The notes beneath the pieces were generated by a model. That model had not been told where the DNA came from. It saw only the letters and a program-made list of their open reading frames with translations, and did no database searches. From Gordonia jinhuaensis (GTDB taxonomy: Bacteria > Actinomycetota > Actinomycetes > Mycobacteriales > Mycobacteriaceae): a stretch of DNA of 64,000 bases. Positions 25,018 to 34,001 of the stretch are shown in pieces (the stretch's first letter is position 1; every line of letters begins with the position of its first letter). Made by a program: the position numbers and the translations under genes. The stretch spans positions 63,066 to 127,065 of the forward strand of contig NZ_BMGC01000008.1 in NCBI RefSeq assembly GCF_014639795.1. The letters are read 5' to 3'.

Positions 25018-26675
25018 CCCACATCGACGACATCTACCGCAGCATCGCTCACGCCGATCGACCCGAGGTGTTCATCCATCTACGCCCGCAGGACGACGTC
25101 GCACAGGACTACGCGGCGTCGATGTCCGCAGGCGGCGAACTCGCGGGAGTCGTTCTGGCGGTGAAGGACAACGTCGATGTCGCCGGACTACCCACCACCG
25201 CCGCATGCCCGTCCTACGCCTACACCCCCACCGACGACGCGCCGGCCGTGGCCGCGCTGAAGTCCGCCGGCGCGGTGGTGATCGGCAAGACCAATCTCGA
25301 CCAGTTCGCAACCGGACTCGTCGGTACCCGCAGCCCCTACGGCGCGGTCCGCGACGCCACCCGGCCCGATCACATCTCCGGCGGCTCGAGTTCGGGATCG
25401 TCGGTGGCGGTGGCACTGGGCTTCGCCGACATCGCGATCGGCACCGACACGGCCGGATCCGGTCGCGTGCCCGCCGGTCTGCAGGGACTGGTCGGCGTGA
25501 AACCGAGTGTCGGCGCGATCAGCACCATCGGTGTGGTGCCGGCGTGCGCCAGCTATGACTGCGTCACGATCTTCGCCCGTGACCTCGACACCGCCGACGC
25601 GGCGATGGCGGTGATGGCCCGGGCACGGGGCAGCGCACCATTTCCCGCCGACACCGCGCTCGCCGCGCCACCTGCACCGGTGATCGCGGTTCCCGCCGAA
25701 CTACCCGAACTGTCCGAGTCGTGGCGTGCGGCCTTCGCCGAGGCGATCACGCAGGCCGAGGCAGCGGGGATGACCGTCAAGCCGATCGACCTCACCGATT
25801 TCCTCGCCGCGGCCGCACTGCTCTACAACGGGGCACTGGTGGCCGAGCGATACGACGCCGTCGGCGATGTCATCGCCGCGGGCCCCGACGGACTCGACCC
25901 GACCGTCACCACGATCATCGGTGCGGCCGACCGGTTCTCGGCGACCGAGCTTCTCGCCGACCGGCGTCGGGTCGAGCAGTTGCGCACCGCCGCTCTCGCC
26001 GAGCTCGGTGACGCCGACGCGCTGATGGTCCCCACCGCACCGGCGCACCCGACGCTCGCCGAGGTCGCCGCCGATCCCGTGGGCGTGAACTCGCGGATGG
26101 GTACCTACACCAACTTCTGCAACCTGTTCGGCATGTGCGCGCTCGCTGTTCCGGCGGGCACCGTGGACGAGGGCGCCGCGGGTACCGCGAATTTCGGCGT
26201 GACGCTGCTCTCGACCGCACATCGTGACGCGGTGCTGATGGATCTGGCGCGCCGACTGGCCGGTGACCCCGCCGCGCGGGCGTCGTGGCCCGAGTCCGTC
26301 TCGGACACATCCGACCTCGCGGTGTTCGGGGCGCACCTGCGGGGGCAACCTCTCGACTGGCAGCTCACGACCCCCGGTGCGCGGTGGGCGGGTGAGGTCA
26401 CGACGTCGGTCGGCTATCGGTTGGTGGAACTAGACACCGTGCCGCCCAAGCCCGGACTGATCCACGATCCGGCATCGGGCAGGCGCATCCGTGGCGAGCG
26501 ATGGGTGGTGCCCACCGCAGCGCTCGGCACATTCCTCGCCCAGCTGCCCGCACCGATGATGCTCGGCCGGATCACCCTCGACGGCGGCGAGGAGATCGTC
26601 GGATTCGGTTGTGATGCCGCAGCGGCCCAGGCTGGACGTCCGATGGACGCCGATCACTGGCTCGCGCAGAGGTAG
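25014..26675 (+). CDS. atzF: Allophanate hydrolase
   Basis: Protein of 553 residues. The amidase-signature domain spans about 1-440 with the Ser-Ser-Lys triad: Lys in AVKDNVDVAG (about 51), GGSSSGSSVA, and the nucleophile region IGTDTAGSGRVPAG. The C-terminal domain (about 450-553: VFGAHLRGQPLDWQL, VGYRLVEL, PKPGLI) is the part that decarboxylates the intermediate in allophanate hydrolases. The overall reaction is allophanate to two ammonia and two CO2. It is the terminal gene of the operon and releases usable nitrogen from whatever the upstream enzymes produce. Confidence 0.92.
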   Translation: MTHIDDIYRSIAHADRPEVFIHLRPQDDVAQDYAASMSAGGELAGVVLAVKDNVDVAGLPTTAACPSYAYTPTDDAPAVAALKSAGAVVIGKTNLDQFATGLVGTRSPYGAVRDATRPDHISGGSSSGSSVAVALGFADIAIGTDTAGSGRVPAGLQGLVGVKPSVGAISTIGVVPACASYDCVTIFARDLDTADAAMAVMARARGSAPFPADTALAAPPAPVIAVPAELPELSESWRAAFAEAITQAEAAGMTVKPIDLTDFLAAAALLYNGALVAERYDAVGDVIAAGPDGLDPTVTTIIGAADRFSATELLADRRRVEQLRTAALAELGDADALMVPTAPAHPTLAEVAADPVGVNSRMGTYTNFCNLFGMCALAVPAGTVDEGAAGTANFGVTLLSTAHRDAVLMDLARRLAGDPAARASWPESVSDTSDLAVFGAHLRGQPLDWQLTTPGARWAGEVTTSVGYRLVELDTVPPKPGLIHDPASGRRIRGERWVVPTAALGTFLAQLPAPMMLGRITLDGGEEIVGFGCDAAAAQAGRPMDADHWLAQR

Positions 26676-26702
26676 CGCGTCGGTGGGATGAGATCCGGCA
26701 GG

Positions 26703-27023
26703 TCAGGCGACCGCGTGCAGCGCGGCACTCTCGGCGCCGACACCTGCGGGCACCTGCGGGGCGATGCGCACGGTCATCTCGGTGAGGAGATCGATCATCG
26801 AACCGCCGAGTGCACGGGTCACCGCCGCGACGACCTCCGAGGAGGCTTCCTTCTGTCCACGCTCGACCTCGGACAGATAGGTCACCGAGACTCCGGCCTC
26901 ACCGGCGACCTCCTTGAGGGTGCGCCCCTGACGCTTGCGGGCGTCGCGCAGTGTGTCGCCGATGACCTCACGCAGCAGCGGATCGACCGCGCGTGCGGTG
27001 GGCATCACCGTGAGATCCGCCAT
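26703..27023 (-). CDS. XRE-family regulator, ClgR-like
   Basis: Protein of 106 residues. The HTH starts at about residue 15: [20 protein letters not shown] then [20 protein letters not shown]. This closely resembles actinobacterial ClgR, which activates Clp protease and stress genes. The C-terminal tail ends in A/V-rich residues, which in ClgR serve as a Clp degradation tag. Whether this is ClgR itself or a paralog cannot be decided from the window. The gene is convergent with allophanate hydrolase and divergent from the histidine phosphatase. Confidence 0.8.
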   Translation of the reverse strand: MADLTVMPTARAVDPLLREVIGDTLRDARKRQGRTLKEVAGEAGVSVTYLSEVERGQKEASSEVVAAVTRALGGSMIDLLTEMTVRIAPQVPAGVGAESAALHAVA

Positions 27024-27175
27024 GTGCTGCCTCCTCGGTTGTACGCCGGGTGGGGGTGTACGAGTGAACTCCCAACCTATCCCGCACGTGTGAGGACGCG
27101 CGCGTCCAACCCACCTATTTCGCGGACAGCGAAGCCCCGGGTGTCGCGCCGATGGCGGGATGACACGATCGACAC

Positions 27176-27838
27176 ATGGGAGTCATCTACATCGTGCGTC
27201 ACGGACAGGCCTCCACTGCGGCCTACGACACCGACGTCGCCGACGACGTACCGACCGGCCTCACCGAGCTGGGACGACACCAGGCCGAGCATGCCGGTGT
27301 GGCGCTGAGCAGACGGATCGGACATGTCGACGCCGCCTTCTGCGGTGATCTGCCCCGCCAGCGCGAGACGCTCGACCTGGTACTCGCGCAACTGCCCGAC
27401 TCGCCCGTGCCCACCGTCGACGAACGCTGGGATGAGTACCGCATCGCCGATGTGCTCTCCGGTGTGGATGTGCCCTCGAGCACCGACACCCGCGGCTACC
27501 AGGAGGTTCTCGACGCCGCACTCGACCGGTGGATCGGCGGCGGGGAGGGTGCCGGCGAGAGCTTCGCCGACTTCACCGGCCGCGCGGCCGACGCGCTCAC
27601 CCAGGCCGCGACGGCCGCCGGGTCGGGCAAGACGGTGGTCGTCGCGTCGTCGAGCGGCACCATCGCCGCGGTGGTCGCCGCCCTGTGGGGGATGCCGCCG
27701 CAGAGTTGGCAGTCGCTGGCCCGGATGATGGTCAACACCGCGATCACCAAGCTGATCGTCGGCGGCGCCGGTGTCCACGTCGCCTCGGTCGCCGAACACG
27801 CACACGTCGAGACCGCGGGCTTGATGACCTACCGCTGA
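27176..27838 (+). CDS. Histidine phosphatase (phosphoglycerate mutase-like) family protein
   Basis: Protein of 220 residues. The catalytic RHG motif is at the N-terminus ([10 protein letters not shown]), with the partner Arg in [11 protein letters not shown]. The second catalytic His usually found near residue 160 is replaced: the segment reads [13 protein letters not shown]. Actinobacterial members with Ser/Gly here exist, so activity is uncertain. It may dephosphorylate a small metabolite. It overlaps the end of the convergent phosphotransferase gene by 10 bp. Confidence 0.85.
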   Translation: MGVIYIVRHGQASTAAYDTDVADDVPTGLTELGRHQAEHAGVALSRRIGHVDAAFCGDLPRQRETLDLVLAQLPDSPVPTVDERWDEYRIADVLSGVDVPSSTDTRGYQEVLDAALDRWIGGGEGAGESFADFTGRAADALTQAATAAGSGKTVVVASSSGTIAAVVAALWGMPPQSWQSLARMMVNTAITKLIVGGAGVHVASVAEHAHVETAGLMTYR

Positions 27839-28854
27839 TCGAGCGTCCGCAATCCCAGGGTCACCAGCGCCTCGGTGGCCTCGGCGGCGCGATCTGCCCC
27901 GTCCCCGGCGTCGGCGCCGCTGATCGCGCGGTGGGTGATGCCCTCGGCGATCACCGCGATCTTCAGGTAGGCCAATCCCAGGTAGAACCCCCAGTGATCG
28001 AGCTCGACACTCGAGCTGCGGGTGTAGCGCTGCGCCATCTCGTCGGCCGACGGATATCGCGGACTCGTCCAGGCCGCGTCGAAACCGAGGACCCGATCGA
28101 ATTCCGGTGTGCGATAGACACACATCAACGCGACATCGGTGAGCGGGTCGCCGAGAGTGGCCATCTCCCAGTCGACGACGGCGGCCACCGTGCTCGGATC
28201 GCCGGCGGCCAGGATCGTGTTGTCCACCCGGAAGTCGCCGTGGACCACCGCATGCCGTGCCGACTGCGGTACGCGCTCGGCCAACGCGCCGGCCAGCCGG
28301 TCCAGATCGGGCAGGTCGCGGGTGCGCACATGCTCCCACTGCCGTGTCCAGGTTCGTACCTGCCGCGCCGCGAACCCGTCCGGCCGACCGAAATCGCGCA
28401 GACCCACCGCGTCGATGTCGACGGAATGCAGTGCGGCGAGGGTGTCGACCAACGCATCGGAGTTGTCGGCCACCTGCTCGTCGGTGAGATCGGCGAGATC
28501 TGCCGCCGTGCGGATCACCGTGCCGTCCACGAAACCCATCACCGTGAACGGCACGCCGAACGCTGTGCCGTCCAGATCGGCGGCCACACTGGCCGCGACC
28601 GGGACCGCTGTGTCCTGCAACGCCGAGGTGACCGTCCACTCCCGGGTCATGTCATGCGCCGAGGGTGTCAGCCCGCCCGTGGGAGGGCGGCGGATCACCC
28701 AGCGATGGATGTCATCTGCGAGCAGAAATGTGAGATTGCTGCGTCCGCCGCTGATCCGGTCGGCGTGCAACTCGCCGACGATGTCGACGCCGGATCGCCG
28801 TAGCACCTCGGCGACGGCATCGAGGGGTAGGACCGGGTGCGTGGGGGTCGACAC
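27829..28854 (-). CDS. APH-type phosphotransferase family protein
   Basis: Protein of 341 residues from a GTG at 28854. Kinase-like features: ISGGRSNLTFLL (ATP loop), HGDFRVDNTIL (Brenner motif, catalytic Asp and Asn, about 195) and VVDWEMATLGDP (metal-binding Asp). This branch resembles the N-terminal domain of ACAD10/11-type proteins that phosphorylate hydroxy-acyl-CoA compounds; no acyl-CoA dehydrogenase is attached here. An upstream in-frame ATG at 29022 exists, but its 56 extra residues run across the divergent promoter region and are unlikely. Stop overlaps the convergent gene. Confidence 0.85.
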   Translation of the reverse strand: MSTPTHPVLPLDAVAEVLRRSGVDIVGELHADRISGGRSNLTFLLADDIHRWVIRRPPTGGLTPSAHDMTREWTVTSALQDTAVPVAASVAADLDGTAFGVPFTVMGFVDGTVIRTAADLADLTDEQVADNSDALVDTLAALHSVDIDAVGLRDFGRPDGFAARQVRTWTRQWEHVRTRDLPDLDRLAGALAERVPQSARHAVVHGDFRVDNTILAAGDPSTVAAVVDWEMATLGDPLTDVALMCVYRTPEFDRVLGFDAAWTSPRYPSADEMAQRYTRSSSVELDHWGFYLGLAYLKIAVIAEGITHRAISGADAGDGADRAAEATEALVTLGLRTLDQR

Positions 28855-28985
28855 AGCCTCGACGTTAGGTGTGCCGACGGCGGCGTGTGGGGGATTTCGC
28901 CCGATACACGCCGGTGAGTTCACAGCCACCGACAACGCGTCCGAAATGGCAAGACTTAACCTCTCGATGAGCGTAAATGTCCAGG

Positions 28986-29013
28986 TTGCGGGGGGGTTTC
29001 GGCTGGTTACACT
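28986..29013 (+). promoter_or_regulatory. Sigma-70-like promoter for stf0 (leaderless)
   Basis: TTGCGG (28986-28991) and TACACT (29008-29013) are separated by 16 bp. Initiation about 7 bp after TACACT would fall on or next to the ATG at 29021, giving a leaderless mRNA. Confidence 0.45.
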
Positions 29014-29020
29014 GTGCGCC

Positions 29021-29815
29021 ATGCCAGCGACGCGCGCCTACCTCGTCTGCGCCACCCAGCGAAGCGGTTCGACTCTTCTCGTGGAGTCACTCGCCACCAC
29101 CGGCGTTGCCGGTCGGCCCGCCGAGTTCTTCCAGTACCTGCCGACGAGCTCACTGCCCCCACAGCCGCGGGAGTGGTTCGCCGGAGTCACCGACCCCGAG
29201 ATCGTCGAGCTGCTGGACACGACCGATGAGGGCAGCGTCGACACCAGGACCGCAGACCAGTGGCGCGCCGACATCCTGGCCGCCGGCGCCACGCCGAACG
29301 GTGTGTGGGGCGGCAAGCTGATGTGGAACCAGACACCGTTGCTGATCGCCCGAACCCGGATCGCACATGCATCCCTGCGCACCGCCGTCCGGTCACTGTT
29401 CGACGGTGCCGATCCTCTCTACATCCATGTGTCGCGTAAAGATGTTGTCCCGCAGGCTGTCTCGATGTGGACGGCGGTCCAAACCCAGCAGTGGCAGGCA
29501 CCCGACGCGCCCGCAGCACTGCACCGGGAACCGGTCTACGACGCCCGCGGGATAGCTCATCTCGCGACGATCCTGCTCGATCAGGAGCGCGCCTGGCGGC
29601 AGTGGTTCGCCGCCGAGTCACTCTCGCCGGTCGAGATCGAGTTCAGTGAGCTCGTCGCCGACCCCACCGCCACCACCGCGCGGGTGCTCTCGGCCCTCGA
29701 TCAGGATCCCGGATTGGCGCCGCCGCCACCGATCCGGCGGCAGTCCAACTCCCGATCACGCGAATGGGTCGAGCGCTACCGCGACGACGCCGCACGCCTG
29801 GGCTATCCGTCATGA
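29021..29815 (+). CDS. stf0: Stf0-type trehalose 2-sulfotransferase
   Basis: Protein of 264 residues. The N-terminal PAPS 5'-phosphosulfate loop is ATQRSGSTLLVESL; strongly Stf0-like segments follow (GRPAEFFQYLP, QPREWFAGV, TPNGVWGGKLMWNQTPLL, EWVERYRDDA). Stf0 transfers sulfate from PAPS to the 2-position of trehalose, the first step of sulfolipid-type glycolipids in mycobacteria. A formylglycine-generating enzyme follows 49 bp later. No PKS or acyltransferase of sulfolipid synthesis is nearby, so the product here may be a simpler sulfated trehalose. Confidence 0.92.
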   Translation: MPATRAYLVCATQRSGSTLLVESLATTGVAGRPAEFFQYLPTSSLPPQPREWFAGVTDPEIVELLDTTDEGSVDTRTADQWRADILAAGATPNGVWGGKLMWNQTPLLIARTRIAHASLRTAVRSLFDGADPLYIHVSRKDVVPQAVSMWTAVQTQQWQAPDAPAALHREPVYDARGIAHLATILLDQERAWRQWFAAESLSPVEIEFSELVADPTATTARVLSALDQDPGLAPPPPIRRQSNSRSREWVERYRDDAARLGYPS

Positions 29816-29864
29816 CCGGCCCGCACGAGCGACCCGACAGCCACCGCGAGAGCATCATCGAAGG

Positions 29865-30824
29865 GTGAGTTGTTGCACGCCCGACGGAGATGAGACGCTG
29901 CCGCATCCGGATCCTGCCGCTCGTGGCGATCACCGGGTCCGAGGCGACCATCCGATCGAGACCGTCCAGATCCCCGGCGGGACCTTCGCGATGGGGGATG
30001 CACTCGGTGAGGGATATCCCGCCGACGGTGAGGTACCCGTCCACGAGGTGACACTGGACGCCTTCGACATCGACGCCACCACCGTCACCACCGCGGCCTT
30101 CGCCGAATTCGTCGACGACACCGGCCACCTCACCGACGCCGAACGGCTCGGCATGTCGCCGGTGTTCGCCGGGTATGCGAGCGACCCCGGCGAACCGATC
30201 CCGCAGACGCCCTGGTGGCTCGCGGTACCGGGCGCGGACTGGCGCCATCCCCACGGTCCGTCCAGCACCGCGATCGACGACCATCCCGTGGTGCACGTGT
30301 CGTTTCACGATGCGCTCGCCTACTGCGACTGGGCTTCTCGCGCGCTGCCCACCGAGGCGCAGTGGGAATACGCCGCGCGCGGCGGGCTATCGGGTGCCCG
30401 CTATCCGTGGGGAGACGACCATCCCACCCACGACGGGCCCACCGGCCAGCACCTCAACATCTTCACCGGCGAATTCCCCGACCGGCCCACCGCACCGGTC
30501 GGCACCGTGGCCGCGCGGTCCTACACCCCCAACGGTTACGGGCTGTTCCAGCCGGTCGGCAACGTGTGGGAGTGGTGCGCCGACCGCTTCAGCGCCCGGT
30601 ACTACCGGCGCTCCCCCAGCCACCACCCGCAGGGTCCCGACCGCGGGAATGCCCGGGTCCTGCGCGGCGGCAGCCACCTGTGTCATATCTCCTACTGCTA
30701 TCGCTATCGAGTGGCCGCACGTTCACACAACACGGCGCACTCCACGGCCGGCAACATCGGCTTTCGCACCGTCGGCGCAGCTGAACGGTCACCGGGCCAC
30801 CTACGGGCGTCGACTATAGGGTGA
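29865..30824 (+). CDS. Formylglycine-generating enzyme (sulfatase-modifying factor)
   Basis: Protein of 319 residues from a GTG at 29865 (N-terminus VSCCTPDGDE). Domain features: VQIPGGTFAMGDALGEGYPADG, HVSFHDALAYCDWA, LPTEAQWEYAARGG, GNVWEWCADRF and the catalytic pair in RGGSHLCHISYCYRYRV (two Cys five apart). The enzyme oxidises a Cys in sulfatases to formylglycine using O2 and a bound copper ion. No sulfatase is encoded in the window; its target must be elsewhere. Adjacency to Stf0 places making and removing sulfate esters side by side. Start codon choice is moderately secure. Confidence 0.9.
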   Translation: MSCCTPDGDETLPHPDPAARGDHRVRGDHPIETVQIPGGTFAMGDALGEGYPADGEVPVHEVTLDAFDIDATTVTTAAFAEFVDDTGHLTDAERLGMSPVFAGYASDPGEPIPQTPWWLAVPGADWRHPHGPSSTAIDDHPVVHVSFHDALAYCDWASRALPTEAQWEYAARGGLSGARYPWGDDHPTHDGPTGQHLNIFTGEFPDRPTAPVGTVAARSYTPNGYGLFQPVGNVWEWCADRFSARYYRRSPSHHPQGPDRGNARVLRGGSHLCHISYCYRYRVAARSHNTAHSTAGNIGFRTVGAAERSPGHLRASTIG

Positions 30825-30847
30825 GAAGCCGAAAGGGGGTCCACACG

Positions 30848-31309
30848 ATGAACACAGGTGACGTCGCACCCGACTTCGCGCTGCCGGACAACACGGGGAC
30901 CACACGCACCCTCACCGACTTCCTGACCACCGGCCCGGTCGTGCTCTTCTTCTACCCCGGCGCCAACACGCCGATCTGCACCAAGGAGGCCTGTCACTTC
31001 CGCGACCTCGCCTCCGAGTTCGCGCAGGTCGGGGCAACACGGGTGGGTATCAGCACCGACGATGTCGAGACCTTGTCCGGGTTCGCGGGTGGTCACCAGT
31101 TCGACTATCCGCTGCTGTCGGATTCCGACGGAGCCACCGCGAGAGCCTACGGCGTCAAACGCGGCCTGCTCGGCAAGCTCGCCCCGGTCAAACGACACAC
31201 CTTCGTCATCGACACCGACCGGCGCATCCTGGCCGTGATCGCCAACGAGTTCAACGCGCAGACCCATGCCGACCAGGCGCTGGACCTGCTGACCAAGCGC
31301 ACGGTGTGA
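30848..31309 (+). CDS. Peroxiredoxin (BCP/AhpC-TSA type)
   Basis: Protein of 153 residues. The peroxidatic Cys is in FFYPGANTPICTKEACHFRD; the second Cys five residues later is the likely resolving Cys, as in bacterioferritin-comigratory proteins. It reduces hydroperoxides with thioredoxin-type donors in the cytoplasm. The ATG at 30848 follows AAGGGGG; it starts 23 bp after the previous gene. Confidence 0.9.
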   Translation: MNTGDVAPDFALPDNTGTTRTLTDFLTTGPVVLFFYPGANTPICTKEACHFRDLASEFAQVGATRVGISTDDVETLSGFAGGHQFDYPLLSDSDGATARAYGVKRGLLGKLAPVKRHTFVIDTDRRILAVIANEFNAQTHADQALDLLTKRTV

Positions 31310-31369
31310 CCGGCACACAGACATCCGCGCGCCGAGCTGTGCGCACCGCCGGTATGCCACACTCGACAC

Positions 31370-32647
31370 ATGTCTTCTCGGTCTGACGTGGCTCACCGGC
31401 CGGTTCGCACACGAGCCGCCCTCACCGCGGCATCGGCCGCCCGTTGGGCGTCACGCACCAGCGGCCGGGGCAAGGGGTCGATGATCGGCGGGCTGATCGC
31501 GTGGAAGATCGACCCGAAGATCATGAACCGGCTGGCCGCGGGCAAACACACCGCACTCATCACCGGAACCAACGGTAAATCCACCACCACACGGATGACG
31601 GCCGCCGCACTCGCCGGCCTCGGCGACGTGGTGACCCAGGCCGACGGCGCCAACATGGATGCCGGGATCATCGCCGCGCTCACCCTCGACCAGACCGCGC
31701 CCTATGCGGCACTCGAGGTCGACGAATTGCACACCCCCCATGTCGCCGATGCCACCGATCCGGAAGTGATTGTGCTGCTGAACCTCTCGCGCGACCAGCT
31801 CGACCGGGTCGGCGAGATCAACATGATCGAACGCCGCCTTCGCGAGGGTGTGACCGCACATCCGGGCGCAACGATCGTCGCCAATTGCGATGACGTGCTG
31901 GTGACTTCTGCCGCCTATGACGCACAGAACGTGGTGTGGGTCGCCGCCGGCGGCGGCTGGGCCGGTGACTCGGTGAGCTGTCCGCGCTCGGGTGAACCGA
32001 TCGTGCGTAGCGCCGACGGCCAGTGGTACAGCAGCGGAACCGATTTCCGGCGCCCGACGCCGGCATGGTGGTTCGACGACGAGAAGATCTACGGCCCAGA
32101 CGGTTTCGTCGCCGACATGACCCTGTCGGTACCGGGCACCGCGAACCGCGGCAATGCGACGCAGGCGGTGGCCGCTGCGGTCGCCATGGGTGCCGACCCG
32201 GCGAAAGCCGTTGCGGCAGTAGAGACCGTCGGCGAGGTGGCCGGACGCTACGGCGTGCGGCAGATCGGCAACCACTCGGTACGCATGCTGCTGGCCAAGA
32301 ACCCGGCGGGCTGGCAGGAGGCACTATCGATGATCGACCAGGACGCCGACGGCCTGGTGATCGCGGTCAACGGACAGGTTCCCGACGGCGAAGATCTCTC
32401 CTGGCTCTGGGATGTGCGCTTCGAGGAATTCGAGACCATGCAGGTGTTCGCCGCCGGGGAGCGCGCCGCCGACCTCGGTGTGCGACTGCTCTACGCCGGC
32501 GCCGAGCACACCACGATCACCGACCCGATGAAGGCGATCGCCGCCTGTCCGCCGGGCCGGGTGGAGGTACTGGCCAACTACACCGCATTCCGCGACCTCG
32601 GTGTCGCGATGGACCGCGCGATCCGACGCGAGAGGACCGGCGAATGA
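31370..32647 (+). CDS. murT: Lipid II isoglutaminyl synthase, MurT subunit
   Basis: Protein of 425 residues. The Mur ligase P-loop is TGTNGKSTTTRM (about 65-76); LEVDELHTPHV and NLSRDQLDRVGEINMIERRL are typical MurT segments, followed by the C-terminal DUF1727 region. With GatD it amidates the D-glutamate of lipid II to D-isoglutamine. The zinc-ribbon insert that usually has four Cys retains only one here (SCPRSGEP, then WYSSGTDF). Its stop overlaps the GatD start, the standard arrangement. Confidence 0.93.
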   Translation: MSSRSDVAHRPVRTRAALTAASAARWASRTSGRGKGSMIGGLIAWKIDPKIMNRLAAGKHTALITGTNGKSTTTRMTAAALAGLGDVVTQADGANMDAGIIAALTLDQTAPYAALEVDELHTPHVADATDPEVIVLLNLSRDQLDRVGEINMIERRLREGVTAHPGATIVANCDDVLVTSAAYDAQNVVWVAAGGGWAGDSVSCPRSGEPIVRSADGQWYSSGTDFRRPTPAWWFDDEKIYGPDGFVADMTLSVPGTANRGNATQAVAAAVAMGADPAKAVAAVETVGEVAGRYGVRQIGNHSVRMLLAKNPAGWQEALSMIDQDADGLVIAVNGQVPDGEDLSWLWDVRFEEFETMQVFAAGERAADLGVRLLYAGAEHTTITDPMKAIAACPPGRVEVLANYTAFRDLGVAMDRAIRRERTGE

Positions 32648-33405
32648 ATGCGAACATCCTGGGCGACAATGTCTCCGAGATGCGTTCTGGTGAGTCCACC
32701 CTGCGGATCGGGCTGGTACTGCCCGACGTGATGGGTACCTACGGCGACGGCGGCAACGCGCTCGTCCTGCGCCAGCGCGCGCTGATGCGCGGGATCGACG
32801 CACAGATCATCGCCATCACCCTCGACGATCCGGTGCCCGAGTCCCTCGACGTGTACACCCTCGGCGGAGCCGAGGACTACGCCCAGCGGCTGGCCACCCG
32901 CCACCTGAGCCGCTATCCCGGCCTGCAGCGTGCCGCCGAGCGCGGCGCACCGGTGCTGGCGATCTGCGCAGCGATCCAGGTCCTCGGTCACTGGTATGAG
33001 ACGTCGGCGGGCGAACGTGTGGAAGGCATCTCGATGCTCGACCTCACCACCTCCCCGCAGGCCACGCGCTCGATCGGCGAACTGGCCACCCGCCCCGTGC
33101 TCGACGGGCTCACCCAACCGCTCACCGGGTTCGAGAACCACCGCGGCGGAAGCACTCTCGGACCCGACGCCGCCCCGCTGGCACGGGTGGAACACGGCAC
33201 CGGAAACGGCGTGGGTGACGGCACCGAGGGTGCGGTGCAGGGATCGGTGATCAGCACCTACATGCACGGACCGGCGCTCGCCCGCAACCCCGAACTCGCC
33301 GATCTGCTGCTCGCACGCGCGACCGGCGTGGATTCACTTGCGCCACTGGATCTTCCGGAGGTCACACAACTGCGCAGGGAACGTCTGGCCGCCGCGCGGC
33401 GCTGA
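32644..33405 (+). CDS. gatD: Lipid II isoglutaminyl synthase, GatD glutaminase subunit
   Basis: Protein of 253 residues, CobB/CobQ-like class I glutamine amidotransferase. Catalytic Cys in VLAICAAIQVLG (about 108), His in ISTYMHGPALARNPELAD (about 208). It supplies ammonia from glutamine to MurT. The first ATG (32644) overlaps the murT stop and is preferred, although the domain proper begins about 20 residues later (LRIGLVLPDVMGTYGDGGN). Confidence 0.93.
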   Translation: MNANILGDNVSEMRSGESTLRIGLVLPDVMGTYGDGGNALVLRQRALMRGIDAQIIAITLDDPVPESLDVYTLGGAEDYAQRLATRHLSRYPGLQRAAERGAPVLAICAAIQVLGHWYETSAGERVEGISMLDLTTSPQATRSIGELATRPVLDGLTQPLTGFENHRGGSTLGPDAAPLARVEHGTGNGVGDGTEGAVQGSVISTYMHGPALARNPELADLLLARATGVDSLAPLDLPEVTQLRRERLAAARR

Positions 33406-33410
33406 GCGAT

Positions 33411-34001
33411 CTAGTCGACGATCCGGCAGCGGGCGCGAGTTGCGTCCACCGCATACCAGCCCCGCTCGAAGTTCTGCCAGCGAATCAGGTTGTCGCGGTT
33501 GATCTCTCCGTCGCGGGCGACCGCACGCTCGAGTCGGGTGGTGGCATCCCCGCCGTCGAGCCACAGCGAGTGGGTCAGCCGGTCGGCGATACGCCGGCGC
33601 GCCGAGGTGACACCCTCGATCACCAACAGCGGCTGCCAGCGGATGATCGTCTTCGCGCCCGGGGTGGGTATTCCGTCGGCATCCCACATCAGTGGCCGGT
33701 AGGCATAGTCACGACGACGCAGGAACGGGTGAATGATCTCGGTCTCGAAATCCGGCCACCATGCGGCCGGGTTGTCCCACGTCGCATAGTGATCGGTGCG
33801 CACCAGCGCCACCCCGGTGCCGCGTGCGGCGAGTTCCTCGACGAGCAGATCGGCGAAGGTCGACTTACCCGCTCCCGACGGTCCGTCGATCGCGACGATG
33901 CCGGTGGTCATCTCGGCGGCGAGCATCGCTGCCTGCGACCGCAACGGCTCGTCGGTCACCGTTTCATCGGGGGCGCTGGAGGTATCGGGGGCAGTCGTCA
34001 T
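33411..34001 (-). CDS. P-loop uridine kinase-like protein
   Basis: Protein of 196 residues. Walker [13 protein letters not shown] (about 40), then [16 protein letters not shown], a substrate-lid-like region and [10 protein letters not shown]. The fold is that of uridine kinase/phosphoribulokinase, but the substrate is unknown. This corresponds to the conserved gene next to recR in mycobacteria. The start overlaps the recR stop (ATGA), and the gene converges on gatD with a 5-bp gap. Confidence 0.82.
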   Translation of the reverse strand: MTTAPDTSSAPDETVTDEPLRSQAAMLAAEMTTGIVAIDGPSGAGKSTFADLLVEELAARGTGVALVRTDHYATWDNPAAWWPDFETEIIHPFLRRRDYAYRPLMWDADGIPTPGAKTIIRWQPLLVIEGVTSARRRIADRLTHSLWLDGGDATTRLERAVARDGEINRDNLIRWQNFERGWYAVDATRARCRIVD

